A DNA stretch of 64,000 nucleotides, taken from assembly GCF_021404545.1 (NCBI RefSeq), contig NZ_JAAWWD010000006.1, positions 1 to 64,000 of the forward strand, written 5' to 3'. The notes beneath the pieces were generated by a model, which did not search any database, was not told the origin of the DNA, and saw only the letters and a list, made by a program, of their open reading frames with translations. Shown here in pieces: positions 62,532 to 64,000 of this stretch. Within the stretch, counting starts at the first letter, position 1, and every line of letters begins with the position of its first letter. Origin of the DNA: Aestuariivita sp. Lineage in GTDB: Bacteria; Pseudomonadota; Alphaproteobacteria; Rhodobacterales; Rhodobacteraceae. The position numbers and the translations under genes are program-made.

Positions 62532-62801
62532 TCACTTGTGTTCATTTTGGCAAACCATAGCGGGATCACCCATCGATTGCATTGCGGAAATGCGATGCAC
62601 CTGCCCGCGGTACAGTGGCGATGCGGCGCGCGGAATAGATCTCCACCGTCGACGCCAATGGTCGTTGGTGCCAGCGTTAGACCGATCGGGGCCCGGTAGC
62701 TCGGTCAACTTGATCACATAGAGCTGGTAACTGGCATGCTCGCTCCCGCCGGTGTCTTTCCAGCGCGCGGTGAACTCGTCGATCAGTGGGGTTTTGCTCA
62801 T
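62532..62801 (-). pseudogene. 5' remnant of a class I DNA methyltransferase gene
   Basis: The first 34 or so codons (TARWKDTGGSEHASYQLYVI) match the start of large Eco57I/MmeI-like DNA methyltransferases (compare RWxxSGGSExAxxQxF). After that the frame becomes Arg/Pro-rich, unlike the family, and stops at 89 codons. A fusion of a gene start with unrelated DNA, so the enzyme is lost. Confidence 0.6.
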
Positions 62802-62807
62802 ATGAAA

Positions 62808-63383
62808 TTAGTTGCTCGGAACGGGAATGCGTTCAGTTAGAAATTGTTCGAAGGTGGCGTTTTCGACCACATGGGCGCTGGCATTGCGTTTCCTGGTAAC
62901 AACCTTCTCGGTCAAAGCGCACAGGCCAAGAATTACCATCCCCGGGACAAACCACAGCCACGTCGTCAGTGATAGCTGCCCGCTGTTGAGCAAAGATTGA
63001 ATAAGGGGCCACAGCAAGAAGGGCATGGCGGCTACGGTTGCCCACCTGACCGGCTTCATCCTTTCTTCGGCTTCCACAGCAAACCGGTCATGTGTCTCGA
63101 CTAGGTCGTGCTCCCATGCCAGATATTCGTCCATGACTTGGCCTGCGAGGTAGTGGCCGCAGCGGCAGTAATCACGCGTGATGTACTCGACCTGTCCGCA
63201 GGCTGCGCAGCGAACCGCATTGATGCTATCCGCGTTCGGGCGCAGGTGTTTCTTTTGGCGGTCGCTTTCAGAGTTTTCTTCAGCCCGGCAGGCGCCTTCT
63301 AGTAGGCGCTCAATATCCTGGCCAAGCCGTAGCTTGCGTGGGCGTAGTTTCAGTACATCATCGGGAAATTCTTCATTTAGCAT
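62808..63383 (-). CDS. zinc-ribbon membrane protein of unknown function
   Basis: A 191-residue protein. A zinc ribbon, CAACG then CRCG (about residues 59-76), is followed by two membrane helices (about 113-130 and 140-160) and a short tail. It overlaps the XRE regulator stop region as ATGA, so the two are coupled. No family recognised. Confidence 0.65.
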   Translation of the reverse strand: MLNEEFPDDVLKLRPRKLRLGQDIERLLEGACRAEENSESDRQKKHLRPNADSINAVRCAACGQVEYITRDYCRCGHYLAGQVMDEYLAWEHDLVETHDRFAVEAEERMKPVRWATVAAMPFLLWPLIQSLLNSGQLSLTTWLWFVPGMVILGLCALTEKVVTRKRNASAHVVENATFEQFLTERIPVPSN

Positions 63384-63817
63384 CAGCTTACCAGCCTCAA
63401 TACACTGTCGATTCTTGTTGTTTCCGGTTCCCCGCCTTCAATCGACAGGGCATCGGTGTTCATGAACTCATCGAAGAGAAATTCGATGGCATCCCATTTC
63501 TTTTCGGGGATCACAGTCAGCCCACGTTCAATGATCCGGCGCTCGACCGCGATTCCGATTTTGCGATAGGCGACCGCGATCTCTTCGTGCCTTCGGTTCT
63601 TGCCATCTTCCGTATCGCCCTCGAGCATCCAGAGCGGGTCGACGTCGAACACCTCATAGATTTGCAACATTAAATGGGCGGTCAGGTCTCGCTGGCCACG
63701 TTCGTAGTTCTGATACGCACTTCGGCTAATACCCAATTTCTGCGACATCTCTTCTTGGGAGAGCCGGGCCATATTTCGAACTGCCGCAAGGCGATTTCCA
63801 AGGCCAACTACAGCCAT
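63383..63817 (-). CDS. XRE-family transcriptional regulator
   Basis: A 144-residue repressor-like protein. HTH at residues 7-60 (ARLSQEEMSQKLGISRSAYQ then NYERGQRDLTAHLML) and a helical C-terminal part for dimerisation. ATG at 63817 is used; the upstream alternative is TTG. It faces a gene starting at 63995, with an inverted repeat in between, so it probably controls both directions. Confidence 0.85.
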   Translation of the reverse strand: MAVVGLGNRLAAVRNMARLSQEEMSQKLGISRSAYQNYERGQRDLTAHLMLQIYEVFDVDPLWMLEGDTEDGKNRRHEEIAVAYRKIGIAVERRIIERGLTVIPEKKWDAIEFLFDEFMNTDALSIEGGEPETTRIDSVLRLVS

Positions 63818-63860
63818 ACTCAACTTTCGTTTGTATTTGTGTTGACCTCATTCGTAGTCA

Positions 63861-63883
63861 TTTGTATCAAATCTAGATACGAA
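63861..63883. promoter_or_regulatory. inverted repeat in the XRE divergent promoter region
   Basis: TTTGTATC (63861-63868) and GATACGAA (63876-63883) form an 8-bp inverted repeat with one mismatch and a 7-base centre. Related half-sites TTTGTATT and TTCGTAGT occur at about 63830 and 63851. A likely operator for the adjacent XRE regulator. Confidence 0.55.
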
Positions 63884-63994
63884 CGATGGCGACACGCTTG
63901 ATTCACATACCTTCAGCGTAGTTTTGTTTTATTCTGGAAGCAAAACGATTTCTTTCGCCTTAGTTTGTGAGCAAACGATTTGAGGAGGCGAAGC

Positions 63995-64000
63995 ATGGCA
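63995..64000 (+). CDS. start of a gene cut by the window end
   Basis: ATG at 63995 preceded by an excellent ribosome site (TGAGGAGGCG). Only two codons are in the window, so nothing can be said of the product beyond its divergent orientation to the XRE gene. Confidence 0.55.

Larger units (their letters stand above)
48627..64000. mobile_element. integrative mobilizable element at tRNA-Pro (left part; right end outside window)
   Basis: From the tRNA 3' end to the window edge all genes are accessory: initiator-like protein, relaxase with accessory genes, Fic/antitoxin pair, reverse transcriptase, type III R-M variant, XRE repressor. Composition also shifts, several genes looking clearly less GC-rich than 1-48 kb. 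No integrase and no second copy of the tRNA 3' end are visible, so the right junction and recombinase must lie beyond 64000. Confidence 0.75.

Noticed and set aside
48627-64000. Integrase or transposase gene of the element
   Set aside because: Every larger frame was read; none shows tyrosine or serine recombinase or DDE motifs. It must lie outside the window if it exists.
1-64000. CRISPR array
   Set aside because: No regularly spaced direct repeats of 24-40 bases with unique spacers were seen; the only regular series are the 22-23-base palindromes at 8272-8339 and 49209-49267.

Overview
The window is chromosomal DNA from a Roseobacter-group alphaproteobacterium (Rhodobacterales). The gene set and order point there: ubiB, ubiE, mutM, an enoyl-CoA hydratase, rpsT and dnaA lie together as in the replication-origin neighbourhood of that order. 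The DNA is GC-rich, coding is dense, many neighbours are joined by 4-base ATGA overlaps, and there are kbl-tdh, glcDEF, tripartite tricarboxylate (tct) transport and TPP-riboswitch thi genes. No database or tool was used; names rest on reading motifs and remembered family features.

Bases 1-48.6 kb are core and metabolic genes. From the left: a TctCBA carboxylate uptake operon with a coupled Stf0 sulfotransferase; a metallophosphatase; a cysteine-synthase-like PLP enzyme; threonine catabolism (kbl-tdh) with a divergent-side XRE-cupin regulator and two sets of palindromic sites; a thiolase; a QueG/reductive-dehalogenase-like Fe-S protein; ubiquinone genes ubiB and ubiE; mutM; enoyl-CoA hydratase; rpsT; dnaA; a TPP riboswitch driving ykoF-thiX-thiZ-thiY; an arylformamidase-like hydrolase; gabD; a TetR/Rieske oxygenase pair; a Bcr/CflA efflux pump behind a short leader ORF and terminator; an IbpA-like small heat-shock gene with a ROSE-type thermometer; two coupled trypsin-like proteases; glycolate oxidase genes glcD-glcE-(two membrane proteins)-glcF; rlmH and rsfS; a MscS channel; and leuC, leuD and leuB, the last separated from leuCD by about 6 kb of other genes.

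At 48550-48626 is tRNA-Pro(CGG). From its 3' end to the window edge the content becomes accessory: an initiator-like HTH protein whose gene carries iteron-like repeats, a ColE1-like mobilization block (mobC-mobA with two genes nested in the 3' part of mobA), a mobile-mystery A/Fic toxin-antitoxin-like pair, then a minus-strand defence block. That block holds an Abi/UG-type reverse transcriptase (separately placed) and a four-gene operon mod-AAA ATPase-157 aa protein-res, a type III restriction-modification system with two extra genes inside it. Upstream are a methyltransferase remnant, a zinc-ribbon membrane protein and an XRE repressor. The element runs out of the window; no integrase is visible.

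The best candidates for something new are the four-gene type III R-M variant, the reverse transcriptase, and the regulatory DNA around kbl. The reading suggests an integrative mobilizable element carrying anti-phage functions into the tRNA-Pro site.
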